A DNA stretch of 64,000 nucleotides from CALVGQ01 sp031551965 (GTDB taxonomy: Bacteria > Bacillota_I > Bacilli_A > Erysipelotrichales > Erysipelotrichaceae): NCBI GenBank assembly GCA_031551965.1, contig JAVBMW010000015.1, positions 1-64,000 on the forward strand. Reading direction: 5' to 3'. The notes beneath the pieces were generated by a model. It was not told the origin of the DNA. It made no database searches and saw only the letters and a list, made by a program, of their open reading frames with translations. Below are positions 8,930 to 18,320 of the stretch, one piece after another. The position numbers were made by a program, and so were the translations under genes. Position 1 is the first letter of the stretch. Every line of letters starts with the position of its first letter.

Positions 8930-8954
8930 ATTATGGTAGAAAGCGGTGAAGAAG

Positions 8955-9965
8955 ATGAGAGTTTTGCTTTATTTTGAAGCAGAAAAAATGATTTCAACTT
9001 CGGGGATTGGAAGAGCTTTACGTCATCAACAAGCGGCACTTGACTCTGTGGGGATACAGTGGACATGTGATCCAAATGATGATTATGATTTATTACATAT
9101 CAATACAGTAGGATTAACAAGCACACAGATTATTGCAGATGCCCGAAAAAACGGAAAACCTGTGATTTATCATGCTCATTCAACAGAAGAAGATTTTCGT
9201 AATTCTTTTGTATTGTCAAACCAAGTTGCACCTATTTTTAAAAAACATATCGTTAGTTTATATACATTAGCTGATTTAATTATCACGCCTACTCCTTATA
9301 GTAAAACATTACTTGAAAACTACGGAATTGAGTTGCCAATTGTAGCTCTTTCTAATGGAATCGACTTAAATCGATTTAACTATAATGAGGATAAAGTGTT
9401 TGCCTACAACAATTATTTTGGCTTAAAACCTGATGATAAAGTTGTATTAGGTGTTGGGCTTTATTTTGAGCGTAAAGGAATTCTTGATTTTGTGGATGTT
9501 GCTAAAAGACTTCCAAACTATAAGTTCATTTGGTTTGGACATACTCCATTAATGAGCATTCCAAAAAATATACGAGATGTTATTGAGGATCATCCGCGTA
9601 ATGTATTGTTTCCTGGGTATGTTAAGGGAGCGATCATTGAAGGTGCTTATGCAGCTGCAAATTGTTTCTTTTTTCCTTCGTTTGAAGAAACAGAAGGAAT
9701 TGTTGTGCTTGAAGCTTTAGCAAGCGGACAAAACTGTGTCTTACGCGATATTGGAGCATTTGATCCATGGATGAAAGATAAAGAAAATTGCTATAAAGGA
9801 AATAGTGTTTTAGAGTTTGTGGATTTAATTGAAAAAGTAGTTGAAAAGAAACTTCCGGATGTCAGCGAGAATGGAATTATTACTGCTGAGGAAAGAAGTA
9901 TACCGAATATTGGGTTACAATTAAAAGAAATTTATGAGCGTGTTTACAACGAAAGTGAAAAATAA
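8955..9965 (+). CDS. Family 4 glycosyltransferase, CpoA/BgsA-like glycolipid synthase
   Basis: This 336-aa GT4 protein starts MRVLLYFEAE, which fits family members better than the GTG three codons upstream. Recognisable parts are SGIGRALRHQ near the N-terminus, HGH-like YHAHSTEEDFRNSF (about residues 73-86), SNGIDLNRF, and the nucleotide-sugar motif FPSFEETEGIVVLEALASG (about 233-251). This architecture is that of CpoA/BgsA enzymes, which add a second hexose to monoglucosyl-diacylglycerol to build the lipid anchor of lipoteichoic acid. The role is inferred from similarity and from the linked genes. First gene of a three-gene operon. Confidence 0.8.
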   Translation: MRVLLYFEAEKMISTSGIGRALRHQQAALDSVGIQWTCDPNDDYDLLHINTVGLTSTQIIADARKNGKPVIYHAHSTEEDFRNSFVLSNQVAPIFKKHIVSLYTLADLIITPTPYSKTLLENYGIELPIVALSNGIDLNRFNYNEDKVFAYNNYFGLKPDDKVVLGVGLYFERKGILDFVDVAKRLPNYKFIWFGHTPLMSIPKNIRDVIEDHPRNVLFPGYVKGAIIEGAYAAANCFFFPSFEETEGIVVLEALASGQNCVLRDIGAFDPWMKDKENCYKGNSVLEFVDLIEKVVEKKLPDVSENGIITAEERSIPNIGLQLKEIYERVYNESEK

Positions 9966-9967
9966 AA

Positions 9968-11020
9968 ATGAAAAAATTATTTAAAAATAAAACTTTGAAT
10001 TTCTTTTTAGTGATACTTTTTACTGTATTTATGCTTTGGTTAATGCTAAAAGATAATTTTGATGAAGTCAGTGAATTATTGAATCATGTTCAATTAAGTT
10101 GGTTTTTTGTGGTTGTTGGAGCTGTACTCTTTTATCAGCTGATCATTGGAATGATATTGATGGTTTTAGCACGTATATCTAACAAAGAATATCACTTAGG
10201 AAAAGGTTTTGTTAATGCAATCATTGCATCATTTTTTCATGGAGTCACACCTAGCGCCTCAGGTGGACAATTTGCCCAAGTTTATGTGTTTGGTAAACAA
10301 GGTATACCTGTAAGTGATTCTGCAGGGATATTATGGATGGATTTTATTCTCTATCAAGGAACTATGGTAGGAATGGTTTTCATTTTATTAGCTTTGCGTT
10401 TTAACTATTTTTATACTAATTTTTCTAATTTATTTATTGTAGTTATTTTTGGATTTATCATAAATAGCTTAGTTATTGTAGGCTTATGGGCTTTAGCTCG
10501 TTTTCCAAAAGTTTATACTTGGATCACAAATCAAGGCATTGAAATAGGTGCAAAAATCCATTTAATTAAAAACAAAGAAAAAACAATTGAGAATATCAAT
10601 CTACAGTTAAATCGATTTGGAACTGAGACAAAACAACTACAATCTCATAAAAAGGAACTGATTCAAGTTGTGGTTTTAAATATTTTAAGGCTGCTTGTAT
10701 ATTATATGATCCCTTATTATTGTGCATTAGCTTTGGGGATCAGTGTTGATTCATCATTAGTGATCGATATCATTGCATTGTCAAGTTGTGTATCTATGGT
10801 TAATGCATTTATTCCGATTCCTGGGGCAAGTGGTGGAACTGAAGCAACATTTGTGCTGATGTTTGGTCATATATTTGGTAAAATAAAAGCTACAAGTATT
10901 ATGCTTTTATGGAGATTTACTACCTATTACCTAATTATGGCAATTGGTGGTATAGTATTTGTAGGTTATAAGTATTATGTAACAAAAAAGGAAAGTAAGC
11001 TTGAGAAAGGAGAATTTTAA
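9968..11020 (+). CDS. LPG-synthase-TM / flippase-like membrane protein
   Basis: This 350-aa protein has about eight membrane segments. It carries the conserved GVTPSASGGQFAQ (about residues 92-104) and PIPGASGGTEATF (about 274-286) motifs of the lysylphosphatidylglycerol synthase transmembrane domain family (UPF0104). Only the flippase part is present, with no aminoacyl-transferase domain. Between two glycolipid glycosyltransferases, a job in moving a glycolipid or lipid precursor across the membrane is likely but unproven. It begins 2 bp after the previous stop and overlaps the next gene by one base (TAATG). Confidence 0.8.
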   Translation: MKKLFKNKTLNFFLVILFTVFMLWLMLKDNFDEVSELLNHVQLSWFFVVVGAVLFYQLIIGMILMVLARISNKEYHLGKGFVNAIIASFFHGVTPSASGGQFAQVYVFGKQGIPVSDSAGILWMDFILYQGTMVGMVFILLALRFNYFYTNFSNLFIVVIFGFIINSLVIVGLWALARFPKVYTWITNQGIEIGAKIHLIKNKEKTIENINLQLNRFGTETKQLQSHKKELIQVVVLNILRLLVYYMIPYYCALALGISVDSSLVIDIIALSSCVSMVNAFIPIPGASGGTEATFVLMFGHIFGKIKATSIMLLWRFTTYYLIMAIGGIVFVGYKYYVTKKESKLEKGEF

Positions 11021-13005
11021 TGCGAATAGGATTATTTACAGATACTTACACTCCTGAAATTAATGGGGTTGTATCATCAATCGTATTATTACAACAAGAA
11101 TTAGAAAAAAACGGTCATGATGTGTTTGTCGTAACTACAAATAATAATCTGTTTGAAACTGAAAGAGAAGGGAATGTTCTTCGATTACCAGGAGTAGAAA
11201 TCAAACAACTATATGGTTATATCATGACTAGTCCAATTCACTTTGCAGCCATGCAGGAAGTTGAGGAGATGAACCTTGAACTTATTCACGCACATACTGA
11301 ATTTGGTGTGGGCATTTTTGCACGTTTAGTTGCTAGAAGACTAAATATTCCTTTGGTATCAACTTATCATACTACTTATGAGGATTATACTCATTATGTA
11401 AATCCTACTCATTTAAAAACTGTAGATAAATTAGCTAGAAAAGCAGTAGCCAATTTAAGTAAATTATATGGTTCCACTTGTGTTGAAATGATTTCACCAA
11501 GTGAGAAAACTAAAGAAATGCTTATTCGTTACGGAATTAAAACGCCAATAAACGTAATTCCTACAGGAATTGATTTATCACGTTTTGATCGGAGCAATAC
11601 AACTGGAGCACAACGATTTCAGACTCGAGCCAGTTTAGGAATTGAACGAGATGAATTTTTACTTTTATTTGTAGGTCGTATCGCAAAAGAAAAAAGCATT
11701 GAAATTCCTATTGAAGCTTTTAAATATTTAAGCCGTGAAGAAGTAGCAGCTAAACTAGTTATTGTTGGAGGAGGTCCTGATATCGATAGTTTGTATGAAC
11801 TAGTTGATGAATATCATATCAAAGACAAAGTAATCTTTGTTGGTAAAAAACCAGCATCAGAAGTTCCAAGTTTTTATCATGCAGCAGATGGCTTTGTTTC
11901 CGCATCATTAACAGAAACACAAGGGTTAACATTTATTGAAGCTTTAGCAAGTGAATTACCAGTTTTTGCACGACCTGATGATGTCGTAACCGATTTAGTC
12001 ATTGAAGGAAAAACAGGATATTTGTTTGAAACTGGTTTTGAATTGGCAGAGAAAATTAAAAAATATATGTCGATCACGGATTCAAGAAAAGTTTTGTTTC
12101 GTGAAAGAGCTAAAAAACAAGTTCAGCCTTATGATAGTCGCATTTTTTACAATCGTGTGATTGAAATGTATAAACGATCTGTAAATACTTATCACAATTA
12201 TTTGGAAGTTACTTCAATTAAAGCTAAAAAAGACTACATTGAACTTAAAGTAGAAAATCGAGATGAATCATTAAAATTATTAGTGGATCTAGATACTTAT
12301 ATGCAAGAAAATATCCGATTAGGAAGCAAACTCAACTCTGAGTTGATTGAATTGCTTAAAAAACAAGAAGAAAAAGTAAAAGCTTTTGAGGCATGTGTTA
12401 GAAAATTAGCGATCAAAGATTATACTCGTAAAGAAATGTATGATTATTTGACTCAAAAAACAGATTTAGAAATCGGACAAATCAATGAAATTATTGCTTC
12501 ACTTGAAGAAAAAGGTTATGTAGATGATTTGCGTTACGCTAGAAGTACGATCACAAGCATGCAGGGGTTACTTCAAGGAGAACATAAAATCTATCGTACA
12601 TTAAAGAAAAAAGGGGTTCCACTTGATATTATCGATGAAACTCTAGCGATGCATAAAGACAATGATAATGAGTTGAATAATGCTATTTTAGCTGCAGAAA
12701 AATTACAGGCCTCAATTAAAGAGAAATCGATTCGCAGAAGAAAACAGCTGATTTATCAAGGATTAATGAATCGAGGTTTTGATGTTCATATCATTGAAGA
12801 ATCAATGAGTCACTTAAAGTTCGTTGATGAAGAAAAAGAAGAACTTGATAACTTACGTAAAATTGCTTATAAAGCAAAAAAACGTTATGGTAATCAACAT
12901 AGTGGAGTGAAACTTAGAAATTTAGTGTTCCGTTATTGTTCTGCACAAGGATTTGATATGGAAGACATATATTTAGTGTTGTCAGAATTGGATTGGGAGG
13001 AATAA
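11020..13005 (+). CDS. Glycosyltransferase (monoglucosyl-DAG synthase-like) fused to RecX
   Basis: This 661-aa protein has two unrelated parts. Residues 1-390 are a complete GT4 enzyme: MRIGLFTDTYTPEINGVVSS, HAHTEFGVG, SPSEKTKEML, PTGIDLSRF, and the donor motif SASLTETQGLTFIEALASE (about 290-308), like BgsB/Spr0982 glucosyl-diacylglycerol synthases. Residues 395-661 are a full-length RecX: the N-terminal strand region KAKKDYIELKVE, then three-helix repeats such as YTRKEMYDYL, GYVDDLRYARS, LKKKGVPLDIIDE and QGFDMEDI. RecX modulates RecA filaments. No stop or start separates them. It lies 2.6 kb upstream of recA. Confidence 0.88.
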   Translation: MRIGLFTDTYTPEINGVVSSIVLLQQELEKNGHDVFVVTTNNNLFETEREGNVLRLPGVEIKQLYGYIMTSPIHFAAMQEVEEMNLELIHAHTEFGVGIFARLVARRLNIPLVSTYHTTYEDYTHYVNPTHLKTVDKLARKAVANLSKLYGSTCVEMISPSEKTKEMLIRYGIKTPINVIPTGIDLSRFDRSNTTGAQRFQTRASLGIERDEFLLLFVGRIAKEKSIEIPIEAFKYLSREEVAAKLVIVGGGPDIDSLYELVDEYHIKDKVIFVGKKPASEVPSFYHAADGFVSASLTETQGLTFIEALASELPVFARPDDVVTDLVIEGKTGYLFETGFELAEKIKKYMSITDSRKVLFRERAKKQVQPYDSRIFYNRVIEMYKRSVNTYHNYLEVTSIKAKKDYIELKVENRDESLKLLVDLDTYMQENIRLGSKLNSELIELLKKQEEKVKAFEACVRKLAIKDYTRKEMYDYLTQKTDLEIGQINEIIASLEEKGYVDDLRYARSTITSMQGLLQGEHKIYRTLKKKGVPLDIIDETLAMHKDNDNELNNAILAAEKLQASIKEKSIRRRKQLIYQGLMNRGFDVHIIEESMSHLKFVDEEKEELDNLRKIAYKAKKRYGNQHSGVKLRNLVFRYCSAQGFDMEDIYLVLSELDWEE

Positions 13006-13006
13006 T

Positions 13007-13939
13007 ATGATAATTGATTATAAAGATGGGGACAGTTTATTACAACCATTACTTGTTTCAGCTGTTGTAAAGGGAGTAACCAGTAATGGTGCACCCTATT
13101 TATCAATGACTTTACAGGATAAATCTTCTACTATAGAAGCAAAAATGTGGGATGTAAAAGAAGATTTATTAAATTCGATTGAAACTGGTAAAATTTATAA
13201 TTTTAAATTTGATGTATTAAAATATAAAAATGCTTTACAATTACGTGTTACAGCAATCAATGAAATAGATCAAAAGAATTACAATATTCGTGAATTTGTA
13301 GCAGCATGCCCAATACCACTCGATGAGTTGAAATCAAAAGTTCATGATGCTATCGTATCTGTAAAGAATACGGTTTATAGAACAATACTCACAAAATTAT
13401 TTACAAATGTTCAAAATGAATTTTTTGACTATCCTGCAGCAAGTAAAAATCATCATAGTTTTATTGGCGGTTTAGCGATGCATGTGATTGGAATGGTTGA
13501 GTTAGCAGATCATTTGTGTGTACAATATCCATTCTTAGATCGTGATCTACTTGTGTCAGGAGTTTTGATCCATGATATTGGAAAAATCAAAGAATTATCA
13601 GGGCCTATCGCTACTGAATATACTTTAGAAGGAAAACTGATCGGTCATATTTCGATCATGCATGGACAATTAGCTAAGCTGATCGAAGAATGTGGATATC
13701 AAGATACAGAAGAAGCGCTACTACTTAGACATTTGGTTTTATCTCACCATGGTAAAATGGAATTTGGATCCCCAGTATTACCATATGTCATGGAAGCTGA
13801 AGTTTTATCAATTATTGATAATTTAGATGCTCGTTTGAACACACTAAGTATGGCGTTAAATCAAACAGAAGAAGGTCAGTTTACCGCAAGATTATTTCCG
13901 ATGGAAAATAGAGCTTTCTATAAACCGAAAACAAAATAG
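13007..13939 (+). CDS. yhaM: YhaM-type 3'-5' exoribonuclease
   Basis: This 310-aa protein has an N-terminal OB fold (about residues 10-90, SMTLQDKSSTIEAKMWD) and an HD domain (about 145-280) with HHSFIGGLAMHV, LIHDIGKI, and HHGKMEFGSP. That is the YhaM layout; YhaM trims RNA 3' ends with Mn2+. Its ATG lies 1 bp after the fusion gene stop, preceded by GGGAGGAATAAT, so it is likely translationally coupled. Confidence 0.9.
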   Translation: MIIDYKDGDSLLQPLLVSAVVKGVTSNGAPYLSMTLQDKSSTIEAKMWDVKEDLLNSIETGKIYNFKFDVLKYKNALQLRVTAINEIDQKNYNIREFVAACPIPLDELKSKVHDAIVSVKNTVYRTILTKLFTNVQNEFFDYPAASKNHHSFIGGLAMHVIGMVELADHLCVQYPFLDRDLLVSGVLIHDIGKIKELSGPIATEYTLEGKLIGHISIMHGQLAKLIEECGYQDTEEALLLRHLVLSHHGKMEFGSPVLPYVMEAEVLSIIDNLDARLNTLSMALNQTEEGQFTARLFPMENRAFYKPKTK

Positions 13940-13943
13940 AGAA

Positions 13944-13985
13944 AAAAGCTTACATCGACCAAAATAAAAGGGATTGTAAGCTTTT
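13944..13985 (+). terminator. Long-stem hairpin after yhaM
   Basis: A perfect 11-bp stem, AAAAGCTTACA/TGTAAGCTTTT, has a 20-nt loop. The right arm ends in TTTT, but no long T run follows, so termination is likely but may be partial. Confidence 0.6.
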
Positions 13986-14023
13986 GTGTTGTATATTTGT
14001 TGCACTTGGAGGGTTAAAATAGT

Positions 14024-14052
14024 TTTACTTTAGAAGGTTTAATTGATATAAT
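14024..14052 (+). promoter_or_regulatory. Promoter of rodZ-pgsA
   Basis: TTTACT, 17 bp, then a perfect TATAAT, 28 bp before the rodZ ATG. Confidence 0.7.
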
Positions 14053-14079
14053 AAATTAGACGTATTGCGAGGTGAAGTA

Positions 14080-14961
14080 ATGAAAGAACTTGGGTTGAAA
14101 CTTAAAAATCGTCGTGAAGAACTTGGTTATACATTAGAAGAAATGAGTACCAAAACAAAAATACAAGGCCATTACTTAAAAGCAATTGAAAATGGAGATT
14201 TAGAGTTCTTTAAAGATGACTTTTCCTATTTACGTTATTTTGTGCGATTTTATTGTCAAGCACTTAATTTTGATTTTGAATCTGTTCGAGATGAATTTGA
14301 TAATTTAGTGAGTGATTTTAATAAAACTCAAGCAATAAAAATAATTGAAGACCGTGAACAAAAACATGAAAAAATCAATAAAATGGTAAAAGAAGGAAAT
14401 TTAAATAATTCTTATACAAAAGAAAAACGTAAAATTGATTATTCGATGGTTTCTTTGGTAACTGTTGTAGCAGTGATGATCATTGCAGTTGCAGTGGTAG
14501 TTTATCGTTATGGACCTTCATGGTTTGAGAAAAAAGAGTTAACACCAACACCAGAAATCATCAATGTGGAAACAGATAAGCCAACAGCTACACCGACATC
14601 AACACCAACACCGGAAACAGAAGTTGAGCTGGATATTTCTACACTTGATGGATACCAATATGAAATTCGTGGTTGGAAGGAAGATCAGCAGGTTTCGATC
14701 GTTGTTGAATTTGCGCGTGATACATGGATCAGAGTTTCCTACAATGGAGTTGTTTCTGATAATCCAGTAAGTAAAATCTATAATCCAAGTGAATCAATGG
14801 AAATATTAGTCAATGCAAAAGAGGATTATGATATAACTATACATTTTGGAGCTATTAAGGATAATAAAGTTTTGATTAATGGTAAAGAATATACTTTAGA
14901 TGATAAAGTTAAGGATTTGATGCGTGGACAGCAACTTCACTTTATTTTGAAGGGAGAATAA
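14080..14961 (+). CDS. rodZ: RodZ-like cytoskeletal HTH membrane protein
   Basis: The 293-aa protein has an N-terminal helix-turn-helix (residues 1-70, LGLKLKNRREELGYTLEEMS), one membrane helix (about 125-147), a Thr/Pro-rich linker of TPTP type (about 155-185) and a C-terminal RodZ/DUF4115 beta domain. RodZ links MreB to the elongation machinery. ATG 14080 follows GAGGTGAAG; TTG 14065 lies upstream of that site and is rejected. It sits 3 bp before pgsA, as in Bacillus (ymfM-pgsA). Confidence 0.9.
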   Translation: MKELGLKLKNRREELGYTLEEMSTKTKIQGHYLKAIENGDLEFFKDDFSYLRYFVRFYCQALNFDFESVRDEFDNLVSDFNKTQAIKIIEDREQKHEKINKMVKEGNLNNSYTKEKRKIDYSMVSLVTVVAVMIIAVAVVVYRYGPSWFEKKELTPTPEIINVETDKPTATPTSTPTPETEVELDISTLDGYQYEIRGWKEDQQVSIVVEFARDTWIRVSYNGVVSDNPVSKIYNPSESMEILVNAKEDYDITIHFGAIKDNKVLINGKEYTLDDKVKDLMRGQQLHFILKGE

Positions 14962-14964
14962 TAA

Positions 14965-15567
14965 ATGAATTTACCCAATAAATTGACAGTTGGAAGAATA
15001 ATTTTGGTACCTATAATTATCTTAGTTTATTTGTTTCCATATGCTCAATATAACATTACTATGCCAATATTTTATTTTGGTGGAATATCAGGAGTTTCTT
15101 TGTCTTTGATCAATGTTATTGCTCTAGTGATTTTTGCGATAGCAAGTATTACTGATTTTATAGATGGATTTATTGCACGAAAATATAACCTTGTAACTAC
15201 TTTTGGAAAATTTGCTGATCCGATTGCAGATAAATTATTGGTGAACACAATGTTCATTTTGTTTGTATATCAAGGGATCATTCCTGTGTTACCTGTAATT
15301 ATTATGATTTCACGTGATACAATTGTGGACGGATGTCGTATGATCGCAAGTAATAATGGCGTAGTCGTAGCTGCTGGATTCTTAGGAAAACTAAAAACAG
15401 TACTTCAAATGGTAACGATCGTTTTAGTATTATTAAATAATTTACCTTTCGAATTATATCGTATTCCACTTACTGATTTGTTATTGTGGTTTACAGCATT
15501 TGTAAGCGTTGCGGGTGGTTTTTCATACTTTAATCAATTAAAAGAATACATTTTAGAAAGTAAATAA
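14965..15567 (+). CDS. pgsA: Phosphatidylglycerophosphate synthase
   Basis: This 200-aa membrane enzyme has the complete CDP-alcohol phosphotransferase motif D-x2-DG-x2-AR-x8-G-x3-D-x3-D, read as TDFIDGFIARK...FGKFADPIADK (about residues 65-92). It transfers glycerol-3-phosphate to CDP-diacylglycerol, the committed step to phosphatidylglycerol. It is coupled to rodZ. Together with the upstream glycolipid genes it makes the region rich in membrane lipid functions. Confidence 0.95.
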   Translation: MNLPNKLTVGRIILVPIIILVYLFPYAQYNITMPIFYFGGISGVSLSLINVIALVIFAIASITDFIDGFIARKYNLVTTFGKFADPIADKLLVNTMFILFVYQGIIPVLPVIIMISRDTIVDGCRMIASNNGVVVAAGFLGKLKTVLQMVTIVLVLLNNLPFELYRIPLTDLLLWFTAFVSVAGGFSYFNQLKEYILESK

Positions 15568-15573
15568 GAGGTA

Positions 15574-15590
15574 ACTCGAAAAAAACGAGT
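15574..15590. promoter_or_regulatory. Palindrome between pgsA and recA
   Basis: ACTCG, seven A residues and CGAGT form an inverted repeat 28 bp before the recA start. It does not match the Bacillus LexA consensus (CGAAC-N4-GTTCG). It could be a regulator site or a weak hairpin. No clear sigma-A promoter is seen in the 51-bp gap. Confidence 0.35.
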
Positions 15591-15618
15591 ATATTAGTAG
15601 TAGAAGAGGTAAAATACT

Positions 15619-16632
15619 ATGACAAATAAAACAAAAGAAACAAACAAAGATGCATTATTAGAAGAAGCAATCAAAGCCATAGAAAAACAATATGGTAAGG
15701 GTAGCGTAATGAAGTTGGGGGACCGTGCTAATGTTGAAATCGATTGCATTAGTTCTGGTTCGATTGCGATCGATAACGCACTTGGTATCGGAGGATTTCC
15801 TAAAGGACGTATATGTGAAGTTTATGGACCTGAATCAAGTGGTAAAACAACGCTAGCTTTACATGCGATCGCAGAGTGTCAAAAAGCTGGTGGAAGAGCT
15901 GCTTTTATTGATGCAGAAAATGCGATCGATCCAATGTATGCAAAAAACTTAGGTGTTAACATTGATGAATTGATTTTGTCTCAGCCAGATTCTGGTGAAC
16001 AAGCTTTGGAAATCACTGAAACATTGATTCGCAGTGGAGCAATCGACTTGATCGTTATTGACTCTGTTGCTGCACTTGTCCCTCAAGCTGAACTTGACGG
16101 CGAAATGGGAGATGCACAAGTAGGGTTACAAGCACGTTTGATGTCTAAAGCGATGCGTAAACTTGCAGGTGTAATGAACCGCAGTGAATGTACAGCAATC
16201 TTTATTAACCAATTACGTGAAAAAGTAGGGATCATGTTTGGAAATCCAGAAACAACACCTGGAGGACGTGCTCTTAAATTCTATTCATCAATTCGTATTG
16301 ATGTTAGAAAAGGGGAAGCAATTAAAAACGGAACTGATATTATCGGTAATAAAGTTACAGTTAAGATTGTAAAGAATAAAGTTGCCCCTCCATTCAAAGT
16401 TGCGATCGTTGACATTATGTATGGTGAAGGAATTAGTCATGCTGGAGAAATCGCTACATTAGCAGTTGATTTAGATATTATTCAAAAAAGTGGTGCGTGG
16501 TTTTCTTACAATGGTGAGAAGATCGGTCAAGGACGTGATTCTGTACTAAATATGATCAAAACAAATCCTGAGTTTGATAAAGAAGTAACAGATAAAGTTA
16601 AGTCAAAACTATTTTCAAATGAGCAGAATTAA
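15619..16632 (+). CDS. recA: Recombinase RecA
   Basis: This 337-aa protein has Walker A GPESSGKTT (about residues 73-81), Walker B LIVIDSVAAL, loop L2 region FINQLREKVGIMFGNPETTPGGRALKF, and the C-terminal KIGQGRDS segment. It drives homologous recombination and LexA cleavage. Length is slightly short in the C-terminal tail, as in many Firmicutes. No cinA lies between pgsA and recA, and recX is found upstream as part of a glycosyltransferase fusion. Confidence 0.98.
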   Translation: MTNKTKETNKDALLEEAIKAIEKQYGKGSVMKLGDRANVEIDCISSGSIAIDNALGIGGFPKGRICEVYGPESSGKTTLALHAIAECQKAGGRAAFIDAENAIDPMYAKNLGVNIDELILSQPDSGEQALEITETLIRSGAIDLIVIDSVAALVPQAELDGEMGDAQVGLQARLMSKAMRKLAGVMNRSECTAIFINQLREKVGIMFGNPETTPGGRALKFYSSIRIDVRKGEAIKNGTDIIGNKVTVKIVKNKVAPPFKVAIVDIMYGEGISHAGEIATLAVDLDIIQKSGAWFSYNGEKIGQGRDSVLNMIKTNPEFDKEVTDKVKSKLFSNEQN

Positions 16633-16649
16633 TATTTCTGCTTTTTTTT
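16621..16649 (+). terminator. Terminator overlapping the recA stop
   Basis: AGCAGAA (16622-16628) pairs with TTCTGCT (16636-16642), followed by a run of eight T. The left arm lies inside the last recA codons. Confidence 0.85.
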
Positions 16650-16691
16650 GTCTATTTTTGATAAAAAATGAACATACTTTAACTGAAAGTG

Positions 16692-16720
16692 TTGTGAAAC
16701 CGCTTAAAAAAAGGTATTAT
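16692..16720 (+). promoter_or_regulatory. Promoter of rny-ymdB
   Basis: TTGTGA, 17-bp spacer, TATTAT, about 47 bp before the rny start. Confidence 0.6.
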
Positions 16721-16766
16721 ATATTAGAGTTAATAGCTCAATGAAAAAATAATGGAGGACAATAAA

Positions 16767-18320
16767 ATGTCAAATTTAGGTCAATCCATTTTATTCGGTA
16801 TAGTGGGGATTTTAATAGGGATCATAGTAATGGTTGTGATTTCTAGACTCGGTTTAAATCGTGCTCAACAAAAAGCGAAAAACATTTTAGAAGATGCAGC
16901 AAGAAATGCTGAAAATTCAGTACGTCAGGCTGTACTTGATGGACGTTCACAAGTTTATGAAATGAAACTTGAAGCTGACAAAGAAGTGAAAGAAAGAAAA
17001 CAAGAAGTACAAGAATTAGAGGCAAAACTTTCTCGTCGTGAAGATACTATGAATTTTCGCGACCAAACTTTAGTTGAAAAAGAAAAACAAATCGATCAGA
17101 AAAATCAAAAAGTTAGTGAAAAACTTACTGTACTTGAAAAAATGGAATCAGATTTACAAAGTAAAATCGATGTGCAGATTCATGAATTGGAACGCGTTGC
17201 AAGCATGAGTGCACAAGATGCAAAAACTGAACTTATGGAAGCTGTTGAAAAGAGAATGGATAAAGAAGTAACTGCTTATATCCGTGAAAGAGAAGATGAA
17301 GCAAAACTTAGAGCTGCAGATACTGCAAGAAATGTCATTGCTTTAGCGATTCAACGCTATTCACAAGAAGAAACACAAGAAAGAACTGTATCTGTTGTAG
17401 GGCTTCCTTCGGAAGAAATGAAGGGCCGTATCATTGGTCGTGAAGGTAGAAATATCAAAGCGATCGAACAAGCCACAGGTGTTGATCTAATTATTGATGA
17501 TACACCAGAAGCAATCACTATTAGTTGTTTTGATCCAATTCGTAGAGAAACTGCTCGTTTAGCTTTAGAAACACTTATTCGTGATGGAAGAATCCAACCG
17601 GGACGTATTGAAGAAGTTGTAAATAAGGTGAGCAAAGAATTAGGAGAAACAATGATGAAAGCTGGAGAAGAAACAGTTTTCAAATTGGGAATCGGAAGAA
17701 TCGACAAAGATTTGATCCAACTCTTAGGGCGTTTAAAATATCGTTATAGTTATGGACAAAATTGTTTAGATCATAGCATGGAAGTTGCTGCTCTTGCGGG
17801 AATGATGGCAGCTGAACTTGGTTTAAATCAATCTTTAGCAAAACGTGCAGGATTACTTCATGATATTGGTAAAGCCATTGATTTTGAACAAGATGGAAGT
17901 CATGTTGAGTTAGGTGTTAAAGTAGCTAAAAAACATGGCGAAGATGCGATCGTTCTTAATGCGATCGGTTCCCACCATGGTGATGTCGAGGCAACAAGCT
18001 TGATTTCAAATTTAGTAGCTGCTGCTGATGCACTAAGTGCTGCAAGACCTGGAGCTCGTTTTGAAAGCTTTGAAAACTACATCAACCGTTTAGAACAACT
18101 TGAAGGAATTGCGAATCATATGCCAGGAGTAAGCAAAACATTTGCGATCCAGGCTGGACGTGAGATCCGCGTTATGGTAGTACCAGAACAAATCGATGAT
18201 TTAGCTTGCCACAAAATGGCTCGTGATATCAAAGATAAGATCGAACAAGAATTAACTTACCCAGGACAAATTAAAGTAACTGTTATCCGTGAAACTCGTG
18301 CTAGTGAGTTAGCGAAATAA
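16767..18320 (+). CDS. rny: Ribonuclease Y
   Basis: This 517-aa protein has an N-terminal membrane helix (about residues 5-27), a long coiled coil (about 35-200), a KH domain with GRIIGREGRNIKAIEQ (about 222-237), and an HD domain with LLHDIGKAID and HHGD. RNase Y is the membrane-bound endonuclease that starts mRNA decay. ATG 16767 follows GGAGGA; the ATG at 16752 has its own codons inside that ribosome site and is rejected. Confidence 0.96.
   Translation: MSNLGQSILFGIVGILIGIIVMVVISRLGLNRAQQKAKNILEDAARNAENSVRQAVLDGRSQVYEMKLEADKEVKERKQEVQELEAKLSRREDTMNFRDQTLVEKEKQIDQKNQKVSEKLTVLEKMESDLQSKIDVQIHELERVASMSAQDAKTELMEAVEKRMDKEVTAYIREREDEAKLRAADTARNVIALAIQRYSQEETQERTVSVVGLPSEEMKGRIIGREGRNIKAIEQATGVDLIIDDTPEAITISCFDPIRRETARLALETLIRDGRIQPGRIEEVVNKVSKELGETMMKAGEETVFKLGIGRIDKDLIQLLGRLKYRYSYGQNCLDHSMEVAALAGMMAAELGLNQSLAKRAGLLHDIGKAIDFEQDGSHVELGVKVAKKHGEDAIVLNAIGSHHGDVEATSLISNLVAAADALSAARPGARFESFENYINRLEQLEGIANHMPGVSKTFAIQAGREIRVMVVPEQIDDLACHKMARDIKDKIEQELTYPGQIKVTVIRETRASELAK

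Noticed and set aside
15574..15590. LexA box before recA
   Set aside because: The palindrome ACTCG-N7-CGAGT does not fit the known Firmicute LexA consensus, so it is listed as a palindrome only.
17357..17707. Long minus-strand frame inside rny
   Set aside because: It is the complement of a well-conserved KH/HD coding region and has no ribosome site.
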